Position numbers and translations under genes: made by a program. The notes beneath the pieces are model-generated. The model made no database searches, was not told the DNA's origin, and was given only the letters and a program-made list of their open reading frames with translations. Shown in pieces: positions 1-7,395 of a DNA stretch of 20,961 nt (positions within the stretch are counted from its first letter, which is position 1; each line of letters starts with the position of its first letter). Source of the stretch: WS-7 sp035635355 (GTDB lineage: Bacteria; Eisenbacteria; RBG-16-71-46; SZUA-252); assembly GCA_035635355.1 (NCBI GenBank), contig DASQBE010000244.1:1-20961 (forward strand), written 5' to 3'.

Positions 1-2
1 CG

Positions 3-1232
3 CACGCCCCGGCCGGGATCGCTCCGGGGACGATCGTCTCGGTGGTCGGCCCGCACGCCACGGCCGGCCCCGACTCCATGCGGGCCGCCTGGTCGGACAG
101 TGCGCGCGTCGCCGCCCCGGACACCACGCTGGCCCTCTACGTCCGGCAGGTGTATCGCGAGCCGCTCGTGGACAGCACGACCTTCCGGCACGCGCCGTAC
201 CGGCCGAAGTTCTCGCGGGATTACGTCTCGGGCGGTGCGTTCTTCGCCTCGAACATCGGATTCGCCGGGTCGTCGGTGATGTCGTTCAGCGACGTGCTGG
301 GGAACCACAACATCCTGGTCTCGCTCAACCTGTTCGGGGACATCGCGAACTCGGACATTTTCCTCGCCTACTCGAACCTGGCGCACCGCACGAACTACAC
401 CGTGGCCGCGTACCAGTACCGGGCGGACCTGCTTCTGCTCTCGTCCCCGACCTCCGATCAGGTGGAGAGCCAGGTCTATCGCGGGGGGGCGTTCCTGATG
501 TCCCGCCCCTTCAGCCGCTTCCGGCGGATCGAGTACGGCGTGGAAGCCGCGGCGCTGGACAAGGGGGTTCTCCTCTACAACTACGATCTCGGGACGGTGT
601 CCCAGCAGGTCGCCGACAAGACCTATCTCTACGCCGCGCCCAACGTCGGGCTTGTGGCCGACAACGCGCTCTACGGGTCGACGGGGCCGATCAACGGCGG
701 CCGGTCGAGCTACACCGCGGAGCACGCCTTCGGCGACCTGTCGTACACGACCCTCATGATGGACTGGCGGCGCTACAGCAACATCCACCACAACTACGCC
801 TTCGCGCAGCGCGTCATCGGCGGCACCAGCTTCGGGCGCGATCCGCGGCTGTTCCGCTACGGCGGCGCGTTCACCTTCCGCGGCGCGGACTACGGAGATC
901 TCACCGGCTCGAACGTGGTCCTGAGCAATCTCGAGTTCCGCTTCCCGCTCATCGAGCAGCTTCGGTTCGGATGGCCGGGGCGCTTCTCCCTGGGCGGGAT
1001 CAACGGCGTGCTCTTCATGGACGCGACGAGCGCGTGGCAGAAGGACGGCACCCCCCGCTTCTTCTCGAGCGTGGGTGGATTGCACGCGAACGACCTGCTC
1101 TTCGCCTTCGGCGCCGGCGCGCGCATCAACCTGGGCTATTTCATCCTTCGCTACGACTTCGGACGCGGCACCGACTTCCAGCACCCCACGGGCCCCTCGC
1201 ACCACTTCGTGACGCTCGGCGCGGACTTCTGA
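3..1232 (+). CDS. Outer-membrane beta-barrel protein, D15/BamA-like C-terminal part (5' truncated)
   Basis: The frame is open from the left edge of the window, so only the last ~409 residues are seen; an internal GTG at 42 is not needed as a start. From about residue 65 onward the sequence is a run of amphipathic strands rich in Tyr, Phe, Gly and Asn, with turns of the SNIGFAGSSVMSFSD type. It ends HHFVTLGADF, with the terminal Phe typical of barrels assembled by the BAM complex. The pattern resembles the C-terminal surface-antigen (D15) domain that, in FCB-type bacteria, often follows a TolB-like beta-propeller. That N-terminal half would lie outside the window. The role could be an outer-membrane pore or assembly factor; the substrate is unknown. 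The PAP2 gene starts 11 bp downstream. I am fairly sure of the barrel and less sure of the exact family. Confidence 0.72.
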   Translation, partial: HAPAGIAPGTIVSVVGPHATAGPDSMRAAWSDSARVAAPDTTLALYVRQVYREPLVDSTTFRHAPYRPKFSRDYVSGGAFFASNIGFAGSSVMSFSDVLGNHNILVSLNLFGDIANSDIFLAYSNLAHRTNYTVAAYQYRADLLLLSSPTSDQVESQVYRGGAFLMSRPFSRFRRIEYGVEAAALDKGVLLYNYDLGTVSQQVADKTYLYAAPNVGLVADNALYGSTGPINGGRSSYTAEHAFGDLSYTTLMMDWRRYSNIHHNYAFAQRVIGGTSFGRDPRLFRYGGAFTFRGADYGDLTGSNVVLSNLEFRFPLIEQLRFGWPGRFSLGGINGVLFMDATSAWQKDGTPRFFSSVGGLHANDLLFAFGAGARINLGYFILRYDFGRGTDFQHPTGPSHHFVTLGADF

Positions 1233-1243
1233 CCGCCCAGGCC

Positions 1244-1825
1244 ATGACGCCGGCCGATTGGGACGTCGCGGTCTTCCGGGCCATCCACCACGGGATGCAC
1301 CATCCGTGGCTCGATCCCATCATGGTGGCGCTCACGGACCCCGGCCCCTGGAAATTCCCGCTCCTGGGCCTCGTGGCCCTGGTGTTCGTCCTTCGCGGAC
1401 GCCGGGGCTGGATCGGCCTCGTCGTCCTGTGTCTCACCATCGCGGCGGCGGACCAGATGAGCAGCCACATCCTGAAGCCCCTGTTCCGGCGCATCCGGCC
1501 CTCGACCGCCCTCACCGACACGGTGCCGCTCTTCGGGAGGCGGACCTCGTATTCCTTCCCCTCGACGCACGCTTCGAATTTCTTCTCCGCGGCGCCCGTC
1601 GTGTCGGCGGTGTTCCCGGGGATCACGGTCGCCGCGTACGCGTACGCGGGGGCCGTCTGCCTCTCGAGGATCTACGTGGGGGATCACTATCCCTCCGACG
1701 TGCTGGCGGGGATCGTGCTGGGGTTGTTTCTCGGCTTTCTGGGGAGGAGGGCCTACCGCCGGGCGATACGCACCCTGGACGGGGTCACGGCGCGAGGCGA
1801 GCGAGCGCCCAGTGGCGGCCCGTGA
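1244..1825 (+). CDS. PAP2-family membrane phosphatase
   Basis: A 193-residue integral membrane protein with the full phosphatidic acid phosphatase type 2 signature: K78-x6-R85-P86, then P106-S-T-H109, then S141-R142-x5-H148-x3-D152. These residues form the phosphate-binding pocket and the nucleophilic/acid histidines in this family. Hydrophobic helices surround the motifs (about residues 38-70 and 111-165). Members dephosphorylate lipid phosphates such as undecaprenyl diphosphate, phosphatidic acid or phosphatidylglycerol phosphate; the substrate cannot be read here. The ATG lies 11 bp after the barrel gene, suggesting co-transcription. The basic tail after about residue 170 overlaps the 3' end of the convergent pgeF gene by 41 bp. 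The PAP2 assignment is firm; the physiological role is open. Confidence 0.9.
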   Translation: MTPADWDVAVFRAIHHGMHHPWLDPIMVALTDPGPWKFPLLGLVALVFVLRGRRGWIGLVVLCLTIAAADQMSSHILKPLFRRIRPSTALTDTVPLFGRRTSYSFPSTHASNFFSAAPVVSAVFPGITVAAYAYAGAVCLSRIYVGDHYPSDVLAGIVLGLFLGFLGRRAYRRAIRTLDGVTARGERAPSGGP

Positions 1826-2540
1826 CTCCTCGATCGCGACGGTGCGAGTAGAACGAAGCCGCCTCGCACGAGGTGCATTCCGGCGCCGCATGGATGGCCG
1901 ATTCCGGAACCCCGGCCTCGAGGAGCGAGAGCGTGATCGCACCCGGCAGATCGAGCGCGACGCCGTCCTTGTGGGGCTTCAGGGCCTCGCTCGGAAACTC
2001 GCGCGCCACTTCCGGACCGACGGGGTAACAACACGCATGGATGCAGGGACCAATCGTGGCCAGGATCTCGGGCGCGGATACCCCGCGCTCGGCCAGGAGA
2101 CGGACCGCGTGGGGGGCGATCCCGCCCCGGGCGCCGCGCCAGCCGGAGTGGAGGAGCGCCGCGCGCGCGCCGCTCTTCGCGACGAGGAAGACCGGGGCGC
2201 AGTCGGCGACCGAGACCGCGGTCCAGGGATCGCCGGCCTCGAGGAGGAAACCGTCCGCGTCCGACGAGGCTTCCCCCGGCGTCACCACCCGGGTCCCGTG
2301 GACCTGCCGGACTCGGAGCGGCCCGGCCTCGGGAACCCCGAGCGCGCGGAAGAGGAGCGCGTGGTTTCGAAGCACATCGTCCTTTTCGTCTCCGACCCCG
2401 AGGCCCAGGTTGAGCGAGGCGTACGGGCCGCGGCTCGCGCCTCCCCGGCGCGTCGGAACGCCGAACCAGGCCGCGGGCGGGAGGACCCCCTCGGTGGGTC
2501 GCCACACCCGAAGCTCCTCGTGCACCGTGTTTCCGATCAT
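1785..2540 (-). CDS. pgeF: PgeF/YfiH-type laccase-domain protein (peptidoglycan editing factor)
   Basis: A 251-residue protein of the multicopper polyphenol oxidase-like (DUF152/YfiH/YlmD) family. Diagnostic segments are TRRGG...GPYASLNLGLGVGD (about 30-51), HGT with H81, VADC with C114, HSGWRG with H131, IGPCIHACCYPVGPEV (about 163-178) and the C-terminal ECTSC...FYSHRRD...GRHWALARL. H81, C114 and H131 match the family's metal-binding His/Cys/His set. In E. coli YfiH/PgeF removes mis-incorporated residues from peptidoglycan precursors; relatives have adenosine deaminase and phosphorylase activity. Length is normal. The ATG at 2540 is the only suitable start before the conserved core. The 3' end overlaps the PAP2 gene by 41 bp and the 5' end overlaps the divergent lipoprotein gene. 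Confidence 0.92.
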   Translation of the reverse strand: MIGNTVHEELRVWRPTEGVLPPAAWFGVPTRRGGASRGPYASLNLGLGVGDEKDDVLRNHALLFRALGVPEAGPLRVRQVHGTRVVTPGEASSDADGFLLEAGDPWTAVSVADCAPVFLVAKSGARAALLHSGWRGARGGIAPHAVRLLAERGVSAPEILATIGPCIHACCYPVGPEVAREFPSEALKPHKDGVALDLPGAITLSLLEAGVPESAIHAAPECTSCEAASFYSHRRDRGVTGRHWALARLAP

Positions 2541-3371
2541 GTCCCGGAGCGTGCCCGCTTTCCGCGCCGGGCGCAAGCGGTCGCATTCCTCCTGGCGGCC
2601 GCCCTTCTCCATGCGGGATGCGCGCGGGTTCCCAAGGCCAGCTCGGGAACGGCGGCCCGGGACCGTTTTCTCGCCGTGTACGCCGCGCCGCACGGGGCGG
2701 CGCGCGGCGTGGGGTCGATCTCGGTTCGAAAGGGAAGCGAGGGACGGGGCGGCGCCCGGGCGCGATGGGGCGCCGACGCCGAGAGCCTCGCCGTCGTGGG
2801 GTACGTGGGCCCGGCGCGGGTCCTCGACGCCGCCCTCCAGGGGGACTCGCTCTTTCTCGTGATCCGCCGTTATGGGACGGGCGTCTCGGGCACGCTCTCC
2901 GGGGAGGAGGGCATCGACGGCCGCCTCCTGCGATTCGTCGGCACACCCTGGGATTTCAGCGCGGCGTGGGTGCGTCGCGCCCTGGAGCACGCGGCGGTGC
3001 GGGAGTCCGGCGATGGATGGATCCTGGAGGGATCGCTCGACGCCTACCGCTTCACGCTCGGGCTCACCCCGCGCGGCGAGGCACGGTCGCTCTCGATCCG
3101 CCGGGCGGGAGCGGCGCGCGACCTGATCGAGATGCGCTACGGTCCCGAGCGAAACTATACGGCCGGCCGCATTCCAAGCTGGATCGAGTGGTCGTTCTCT
3201 GGCAGCGTGGTGACGCTGAAGGTGGAGGATCACGCGCCGGCCGACCCCTCGAAGATCCGCTATGGGACGAGAGTGGAGGCCGGATGGACGATCCTCTCGC
3301 TCGATGAGCCCGGCGGGCGCTCGCTCGTGCGCTGGCTCCTGGGTCTTTCGGAAGGGGGGACGGGGCGATGA
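2520..3371 (+). CDS. Putative outer-membrane lipoprotein, LolB/DUF4292-like
   Basis: The frame encodes a basic segment (RFPRR), a hydrophobic stretch (VAFLLAAALLHAGC) and a Cys at residue 34 that looks like a lipobox, although the -3 position is His, not the usual Leu. The mature part of about 250 residues is beta-strand-rich with no catalytic motif. It resembles the LolA/LolB-fold lipoproteins (DUF4292 type) found ahead of LolA-like genes. GTG 2520 is the last ATG, GTG or TTG before the lipobox and has no clear Shine-Dalgarno. It overlaps the divergent pgeF start by 21 bp. The stop overlaps the next start (ATGA), implying translational coupling. A role in handling lipoproteins or lipids at the outer membrane is inferred. 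The coding call is strong; the family name is moderate. Confidence 0.7.
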   Translation: MHRVSDHVPERARFPRRAQAVAFLLAAALLHAGCARVPKASSGTAARDRFLAVYAAPHGAARGVGSISVRKGSEGRGGARARWGADAESLAVVGYVGPARVLDAALQGDSLFLVIRRYGTGVSGTLSGEEGIDGRLLRFVGTPWDFSAAWVRRALEHAAVRESGDGWILEGSLDAYRFTLGLTPRGEARSLSIRRAGAARDLIEMRYGPERNYTAGRIPSWIEWSFSGSVVTLKVEDHAPADPSKIRYGTRVEAGWTILSLDEPGGRSLVRWLLGLSEGGTGR

Positions 3372-4069
3372 ACGCCGTGCGGGGAATGCGCATTCTCCTT
3401 CTCGTGGCCCTGGCGGCGACGGCCTGGGGGGCTCGCGCGGGTTCGTCCCCGCGGGAAGAGGTCGAGGCCATGCTGGCGCGCCTCCTCCGCGCTCCCGAGT
3501 CCCGCGCGCGCGTGTTCATCACGCGGAGCGATCCCTTCGGCGGCCCGGGGGAGCGAACGGCGGGGCGGCTCTGGTTCCTGCCCGGCCGCGGGCTCCGGTT
3601 CCATTCCGAAGAGCGCGGCGGCGAGGACATCGTCGTGGACCACGAGAAAGGGGCGTTCCTGGTCTATCGTCCCACGGAGGGCGTCCTCTACCGCGCGGAG
3701 TGGGACCGCGCGCCCGCGCGGATGCGGCAGCTGGTCCTCACGCCGGAAAAGCTCCTCGATGCGGACTACGTGGCGGTACGGGAGCGGAGGCGCCAGGGCG
3801 GCGTGTGGCGCGCGGGCTACCGCCTCCAGCGCGCCTCGCCCGCCGACTCGCTCCCGAACGTATCGGTGTGGCTGGCGGCGGATCCCGCGACCGGGCTCCC
3901 GCGGTGGGTGAACGCCGGCGGGGACGAGGACTCGCTCGAGGTGGAATTCCGCTCGATCACCCTCCTCCCGAAGGCGGAGCCGCACGATCTCGTCCTGAGC
4001 CTGCCGCGCGGGGTCACGACCCAGCCCCTCGACCCGCGCGATCTCCTTCCCGGCGGGGAATCCCGTTGA
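3368..4069 (+). CDS. LolA-like periplasmic protein
   Basis: A 233-residue secreted protein. A signal peptide (hydrophobic about residues 9-19, likely cleavage after GARA near residue 24) is followed by a strand-rich domain. The features fit the LolA_like / outer-membrane lipoprotein-sorting superfamily: GRLWFLPGRGLRFHSE, VVDHEKGAFLVYRPTEGVLYR, and late VWLAADPATGLPRWV followed by a paired strand, the usual 'x-D-x-x-T-G-L-P' turn of this fold. These proteins carry lipid moieties in a half-barrel cavity. It overlaps the preceding lipoprotein gene by four bases (ATGA), so the two proteins are probably made together. It is longer than classical LolA (about 180-200 residues mature) and should not be assumed to be the canonical carrier. 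Confidence 0.72.
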   Translation: MNAVRGMRILLLVALAATAWGARAGSSPREEVEAMLARLLRAPESRARVFITRSDPFGGPGERTAGRLWFLPGRGLRFHSEERGGEDIVVDHEKGAFLVYRPTEGVLYRAEWDRAPARMRQLVLTPEKLLDADYVAVRERRRQGGVWRAGYRLQRASPADSLPNVSVWLAADPATGLPRWVNAGGDEDSLEVEFRSITLLPKAEPHDLVLSLPRGVTTQPLDPRDLLPGGESR

Positions 4070-4094
4070 CCCTCGCCGGATCGCGGCGTAGGGT
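4066..4094 (+). promoter_or_regulatory. Sigma-70-type promoter candidate for the histidine kinase gene
   Basis: TTGACC at 4066-4071 and TAGGGT at 4089-4094 are separated by 17 bp. The -35 contains the TGA stop codon of the LolA-like gene. Transcription would start near 4101, leaving a leader of about 80 nt. The call rests on hexamer match and spacing only. Confidence 0.42.
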
Positions 4095-4140
4095 GCGCGA
4101 GCGTGCCACGGATGGCTGAAGTCGCTTAGGGCTCGCGCAC
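4093..4140. repeat. Perfect 10-bp inverted repeat with nested hairpin
   Basis: GTGCGCGAGC at 4093-4102 is exactly complementary to GCTCGCGCAC at 4131-4140. The 28-base interval contains a second small hairpin, GCCA at 4105-4108 with TGGC at 4113-4116. There is no T tract, so it is not a textbook intrinsic terminator. The left arm touches the proposed -10 of the kinase promoter. It could be an operator, the structured 3' end of the upstream transcript, or part of the leader. Confidence 0.55.
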
Positions 4141-4182
4141 AATCCGCGGTGACGGCCGTCTCGTAACCCGAGGGGATCGCAC

Positions 4183-5595
4183 CTGAGTCGCGGACTCGTC
4201 GTCTACATCATCTTCGTCGTTGCCGCCGGCGCGGCGGTGCTCACGTCGGCGTTCCCCGAGTTCCGCACCGTCTCCCCAATCCACATCGCCGCCTGGATTC
4301 TCGTCAGCCTCCTCGCCGAGAGCCTCTGGCTGTCCACCATCACGGGCAAGGCCATGGAGAGCATGGCCTCCACGGTGGACCTGAGCCTCCTCGTGCTGCT
4401 CGGATACCGCCCCGCCGTCTGGATCGTCGCGATCGCGTTCGCGATCGCCAACGTGATCTTCTCGCGCCGGTCCTGGTACAAGGCGCTCTTCAACGCCGGA
4501 CAGAACGCGGTCGCGCTCGCGGCCGGCGGCCTCGTCTATTCGCTCATGGGCGGGGTGCCGCTCGCGGGCCGGGAGGGGCCCCGCACCGAGACCCTCGGGG
4601 TCGCGCTCATCGCTCCGTGGGTCGCCGCATGCATCGTCTACTTCGTCGTGAACACGATCCTCGTGGCGGGCGCCGTGGCCATGAGCTCGCGCCGGAAGCT
4701 ATGGAAGACCTGGCGCGAGGAGTACATCTACTACAACTCGCTCATCTCCTCGGCCGCCCTCTTCTTCCTCTCGCCCCTCATCGTCGTGTCCTACATGGCC
4801 ATCGGGTTCTACGGGCTCATCTTCTTCTTCGTGCCGCTCCTCCTCATCAAGGAGGCCAGCGCCAAGTACATCGCCCTCGAGCGCGCGAAGGACGAGCTGA
4901 TCAGCTCCGAGCGCCTCGCGGCGAAGGGCGAAATGGCGGCGGAGATCGGCCACGAGCTGAACAACTCGCTGGCGGCCATCTCGGCGCGGGCCCAGTTCTT
5001 CCTCATGGGCGTGGGCACCATGACCCCCGAGAAGGCCCAGGAGAACGCACAGGTCATCTTCGAGCAGGCCCGCACCATGACGGTGCTCACGAAAGGGCTC
5101 ATGGATTTTTCGCACAAGGAGGTGCGGAAGCAGCCCACCAAGCTGAACGACCTGATCCGGCGCACCGCGGAGTTCGTCACCCCGCAGAACAAGTACGAGC
5201 GGATCGAGTTCAGCCTGGAGCTCTCCGCGGACGTTCCGGAGATGAGCCTGGATCCGGCCCAGATGCAGCAGGTCCTCATGAACCTCTTCAGCAACGGGGC
5301 CGACGCGCTCAAGGGCTCGAAGGCTCCGATGCCCCGGATCACCGTTCGAACGCGATTGAAGCAGGCCGCCGGGCAGGTGGAGCTGGCGGTCGAGGACAAT
5401 GGGCCGGGCCTTCCGGCGGAGGCCATGCGCCGGCTCTTCGAGCCCTCCTTCACCACGAAGGCCGAAGGGCACGGGATCGGGCTGCCGGCCAGCTACCGCA
5501 TCATCCAGAACCACGGGGGGAAGATCGCCGCGGAGAACGTTCCCGGCTCCGGGGCCCGGTTCACGATCACGCTGCCGCTGCGCGAAGGGCTCTAG
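4183..5595 (+). CDS. Membrane sensor histidine kinase
   Basis: A 470-residue protein if translation starts at CTG 4183, which follows AGGGGA (4171-4176) by 6 nt. This start restores a first membrane helix (GLVVYIIFVVAAGAAVL) that the next start, GTG 4237, would remove. Several further helices follow to about residue 225. The H-box is GHELNNSL with H257, then the N-box (QVLMNLFSNGADAL), G1 (VEDNGPGLP, D405), F-box (LFEPSFTTK) and G2 (GHGIGLPASY), so dimerisation and ATP-binding domains are complete. It should autophosphorylate at H257 and pass phosphate to a response regulator, but none is encoded here. The membrane part aligns by eye with that of the HD-GYP protein at 11485. Its stop shares CTAG with the convergent gene. 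The signal is unknown. Confidence 0.9.
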   Translation: MSRGLVVYIIFVVAAGAAVLTSAFPEFRTVSPIHIAAWILVSLLAESLWLSTITGKAMESMASTVDLSLLVLLGYRPAVWIVAIAFAIANVIFSRRSWYKALFNAGQNAVALAAGGLVYSLMGGVPLAGREGPRTETLGVALIAPWVAACIVYFVVNTILVAGAVAMSSRRKLWKTWREEYIYYNSLISSAALFFLSPLIVVSYMAIGFYGLIFFFVPLLLIKEASAKYIALERAKDELISSERLAAKGEMAAEIGHELNNSLAAISARAQFFLMGVGTMTPEKAQENAQVIFEQARTMTVLTKGLMDFSHKEVRKQPTKLNDLIRRTAEFVTPQNKYERIEFSLELSADVPEMSLDPAQMQQVLMNLFSNGADALKGSKAPMPRITVRTRLKQAAGQVELAVEDNGPGLPAEAMRRLFEPSFTTKAEGHGIGLPASYRIIQNHGGKIAAENVPGSGARFTITLPLREGL

Positions 5596-5939
5596 CGGTC
5601 GAGGGCGCTCACGAGCGCGACCCCGGCGAGCGCGCCCGCGAGATCGGCTGCGAGGTCCTTCCAGCTGGCGCCGCGCCCCATGCGGCGCGGCTTGATCGCC
5701 GCGTCATAGGCCTCTTTCAGAAGCCCGATGCCGAGAGTCCCCGCGATCGAGGCTCGCCGGCTCTGGCCCTCGACGCGCACCGAGGTCGCGATCGCGAGCG
5801 AGCCCGCGAAGTGGAGCTCCTTGTCCGCCGCGAGCCAGGGTCCCTGATCGGCGGAGGAGAGGAAGAGCGGCGAGGCGGCGGCGGAGCCGCACCAGAGCGC
5901 GGCCGCGAGGGGGAGAAGCAGCCCGAGCATTCGTCGCAT
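5592..5939 (-). CDS. YfiM-like (DUF2279) small secreted protein
   Basis: A 115-residue protein. A signal sequence (MRRMLGLLLPLAAALWCGSAAA) is followed by DKELHFAGSLAIA, GLLKEAYDA and ASWKDLAADLAGALAG. This spacing of DK-x2-HF, KE-x2-D and a later S-x2-D-x3-D-x2-G is typical of the YfiM/DUF2279 and VanZ-like small envelope proteins, whose function is not established. The Cys at residue 17 lies inside the hydrophobic segment and could be a lipobox Cys (LWC), though the AAA|SP cleavage site looks better. ATG 5939 sits six bases downstream of a TATCAT hexamer on this strand, with no room for a Shine-Dalgarno site. The gene is convergent with the kinase, the stops overlapping by 2 nt, and divergent from the nucleotidyltransferase gene 22 bp away. 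Confidence 0.75.
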   Translation of the reverse strand: MRRMLGLLLPLAAALWCGSAAASPLFLSSADQGPWLAADKELHFAGSLAIATSVRVEGQSRRASIAGTLGIGLLKEAYDAAIKPRRMGRGASWKDLAADLAGALAGVALVSALDR

Positions 5940-5945
5940 GGGTGC

Positions 5946-5955
5946 ATGATACCAT
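5946..5955. promoter_or_regulatory. Candidate overlapping bidirectional -10 elements for two leaderless transcripts
   Basis: In the 22-bp gap between divergent start codons, the minus strand reads TATCAT (5951-5946) and the plus strand TACCAT (5950-5955). Each ends exactly 6 bases before its ATG (5939 and 5962). A TANNNT box at this distance is the hallmark of leaderless transcription. No good -35 hexamer is visible for either direction, so this is tentative. Confidence 0.35.
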
Positions 5956-5961
5956 CCGTCG

Positions 5962-7356
5962 ATGACCCTGGTCCGCTTGTCCTCCTCCCAGGTGCCCGGG
6001 CCGATCCTCGAGGTCCTGCGCGTGATCCAGGAAGCCGGGCACCGCGCGTACGTGGTCGGCGGCGCGGTGCGCGAGCTCCTGCTCGGCGAAAAGCCGGCGC
6101 CGCAAGATTGGGACCTCGGGACCAGCGCCACGCCGGAGGAGATCCTTCGTCTCTATCCCAAGGGGATCGCCACGGGCGCCCGGTTCGGCACCATCACCGT
6201 TCCCACCGAGGCGGGCCCCTGCGAGGTCACGACCTTCCGGGTGGAGTCGGAGTACCGGGACGCCCGGCGCCCGGAGCGCGTGACGTTCGTGCGCGAGCTG
6301 GAGGAGGACTTGAAGCGGCGCGACTTCACGGTCAACGCCATCGCCTGGGACCCCCGGAGCGACCGCCTCGTGGACCCCGTCGGCGGCATGCACGACCTCG
6401 AGGCGCGCCTCCTTCGGGCGGTGGGGGATCCGCGCGAGCGCTTTCGCGAGGACGGCCTGAGGCCCATCCGCGCGGCGCGCTTCGCGGCCACGCTGGAATT
6501 CACCCTCGAGAGCGAGACCGCGCGCGCGCTTCCCGACGCGCGGGAGGAGGTGGGCCGCGTCGCGGCCGAGCGCGTGCAGGAGGAGTTGGTGAAGATGCTC
6601 CGCGGCCTCAGGCCCTCGGTCGGATTCGAGGTGCTGCGGCGGGCGGGCTTGCTGGAGCCCTGGCTCCCCGAGCTCCATGCGACGGTCGCCGTGGCGCAGA
6701 ACCGCTACCACGCGTACGACGTCTACTACCACTCGATCTACACGTGCGACGCGGCGCCCGTCGGAAAGCCCGTGGTGAGGCTTGCGGCCCTCCTTCATGA
6801 CATCGGAAAGCCCGCGACGCGGATGGAGAAGGAGGACGGGGAGGCCACGTTCTACAACCATCAAATCGTCGGCGAGCGGATGGCCCGGGAGGCGATGGAG
6901 CGCTTCCGCTTCAGCCGGGATTGGACCGACCGCGTCGTCCACCTCGTGCGCGAGCACATGTTCGACTACCGGCCCGAGTGGAGCGACGCCGCCGTGCGCC
7001 GGTTCATCCGGAGCGTGGGCGTGGAGGAGATCGCGGATCTCTTCGATCTCAGGATCGCGGACAACATCGGGAACGGGCTCAAGACCGGGTTCCCACATTA
7101 CCTCGAGGAGATGCGCGAGCGTGTCGAGGCGATCCTCGAGGCGGAGGAGGCGCTCTCCGTGCGCGACCTCGCCGTGGACGGGAAGGATGTCATGAGCGTG
7201 CTCGGCATGCCGCCGGGTCCCAGGGTCGGCACGATCCTGAATCAACTCCTCGAGGAGGTGCTGGAGGATCCCGCCCTGAACCGTCGCGAGGCGCTGCTGG
7301 AGCGGATCCGGACGGGGTTTTCGGTTGACACCCGAGGCTCCCGGGACCTAGGCTGA
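5962..7356 (+). CDS. cca: CCA-adding enzyme / poly(A) polymerase family nucleotidyltransferase with HD domain
   Basis: A 464-residue class II nucleotidyltransferase. The head domain has VVGGAVRELLLG (31-42) and the DWD metal-binding pair (D49, D51), followed by RRDFTVNAIA (119-128) and RPIRAARFA (167-175). An HD domain follows, with LLHDIGKP (277-284), H300 in FYNHQ, and EH/D residues near 331-335. The family adds CCA, or only CC or A, to tRNA 3' ends; some members are poly(A) polymerases. The HD domain fits the bacterial CCA enzymes that also have 2',3'-phosphatase or phosphodiesterase activity. Sequence alone cannot separate CCA-, A-adding and poly(A) activity. ATG 5962 lacks a Shine-Dalgarno site and may be translated leaderlessly. 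The promoter of the following operon lies inside its last codons. Confidence 0.88.
   Translation: MTLVRLSSSQVPGPILEVLRVIQEAGHRAYVVGGAVRELLLGEKPAPQDWDLGTSATPEEILRLYPKGIATGARFGTITVPTEAGPCEVTTFRVESEYRDARRPERVTFVRELEEDLKRRDFTVNAIAWDPRSDRLVDPVGGMHDLEARLLRAVGDPRERFREDGLRPIRAARFAATLEFTLESETARALPDAREEVGRVAAERVQEELVKMLRGLRPSVGFEVLRRAGLLEPWLPELHATVAVAQNRYHAYDVYYHSIYTCDAAPVGKPVVRLAALLHDIGKPATRMEKEDGEATFYNHQIVGERMAREAMERFRFSRDWTDRVVHLVREHMFDYRPEWSDAAVRRFIRSVGVEEIADLFDLRIADNIGNGLKTGFPHYLEEMRERVEAILEAEEALSVRDLAVDGKDVMSVLGMPPGPRVGTILNQLLEEVLEDPALNRREALLERIRTGFSVDTRGSRDLG
7325..7354 (+). promoter_or_regulatory. Sigma-70-type promoter candidate for the polyprenyl synthase-rsfS-argS-kinase operon
   Basis: TTGACA, a perfect -35, lies at 7325-7330 and TAGGCT at 7349-7354, 18 bp apart, inside the final codons of the upstream gene. 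The predicted transcription start near 7361 leaves a leader of about 35 nt before TTG 7396. An AGGGAG-like ribosome-binding site is centred near 7388. Confidence 0.5.
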
Positions 7357-7395
7357 CCGCCGATTCATAGTGAGAACCTTGCGCCAGGGAGCCCA

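Noticed and set aside
2541..2600. AGGAGGAATG on the minus strand upstream of pgeF, resembling a strong ribosome site and start
   Set aside because: The ATG is out of frame with pgeF and too close to the purine run. The resulting frame has no family features.
4617..6800. A 727-codon plus-strand open frame spanning the kinase and nucleotidyltransferase genes
   Set aside because: It is very rich in Arg, Gly, Ala and His with no domain pattern, and lies out of frame with two clearly recognised genes. It is a product of high G+C.
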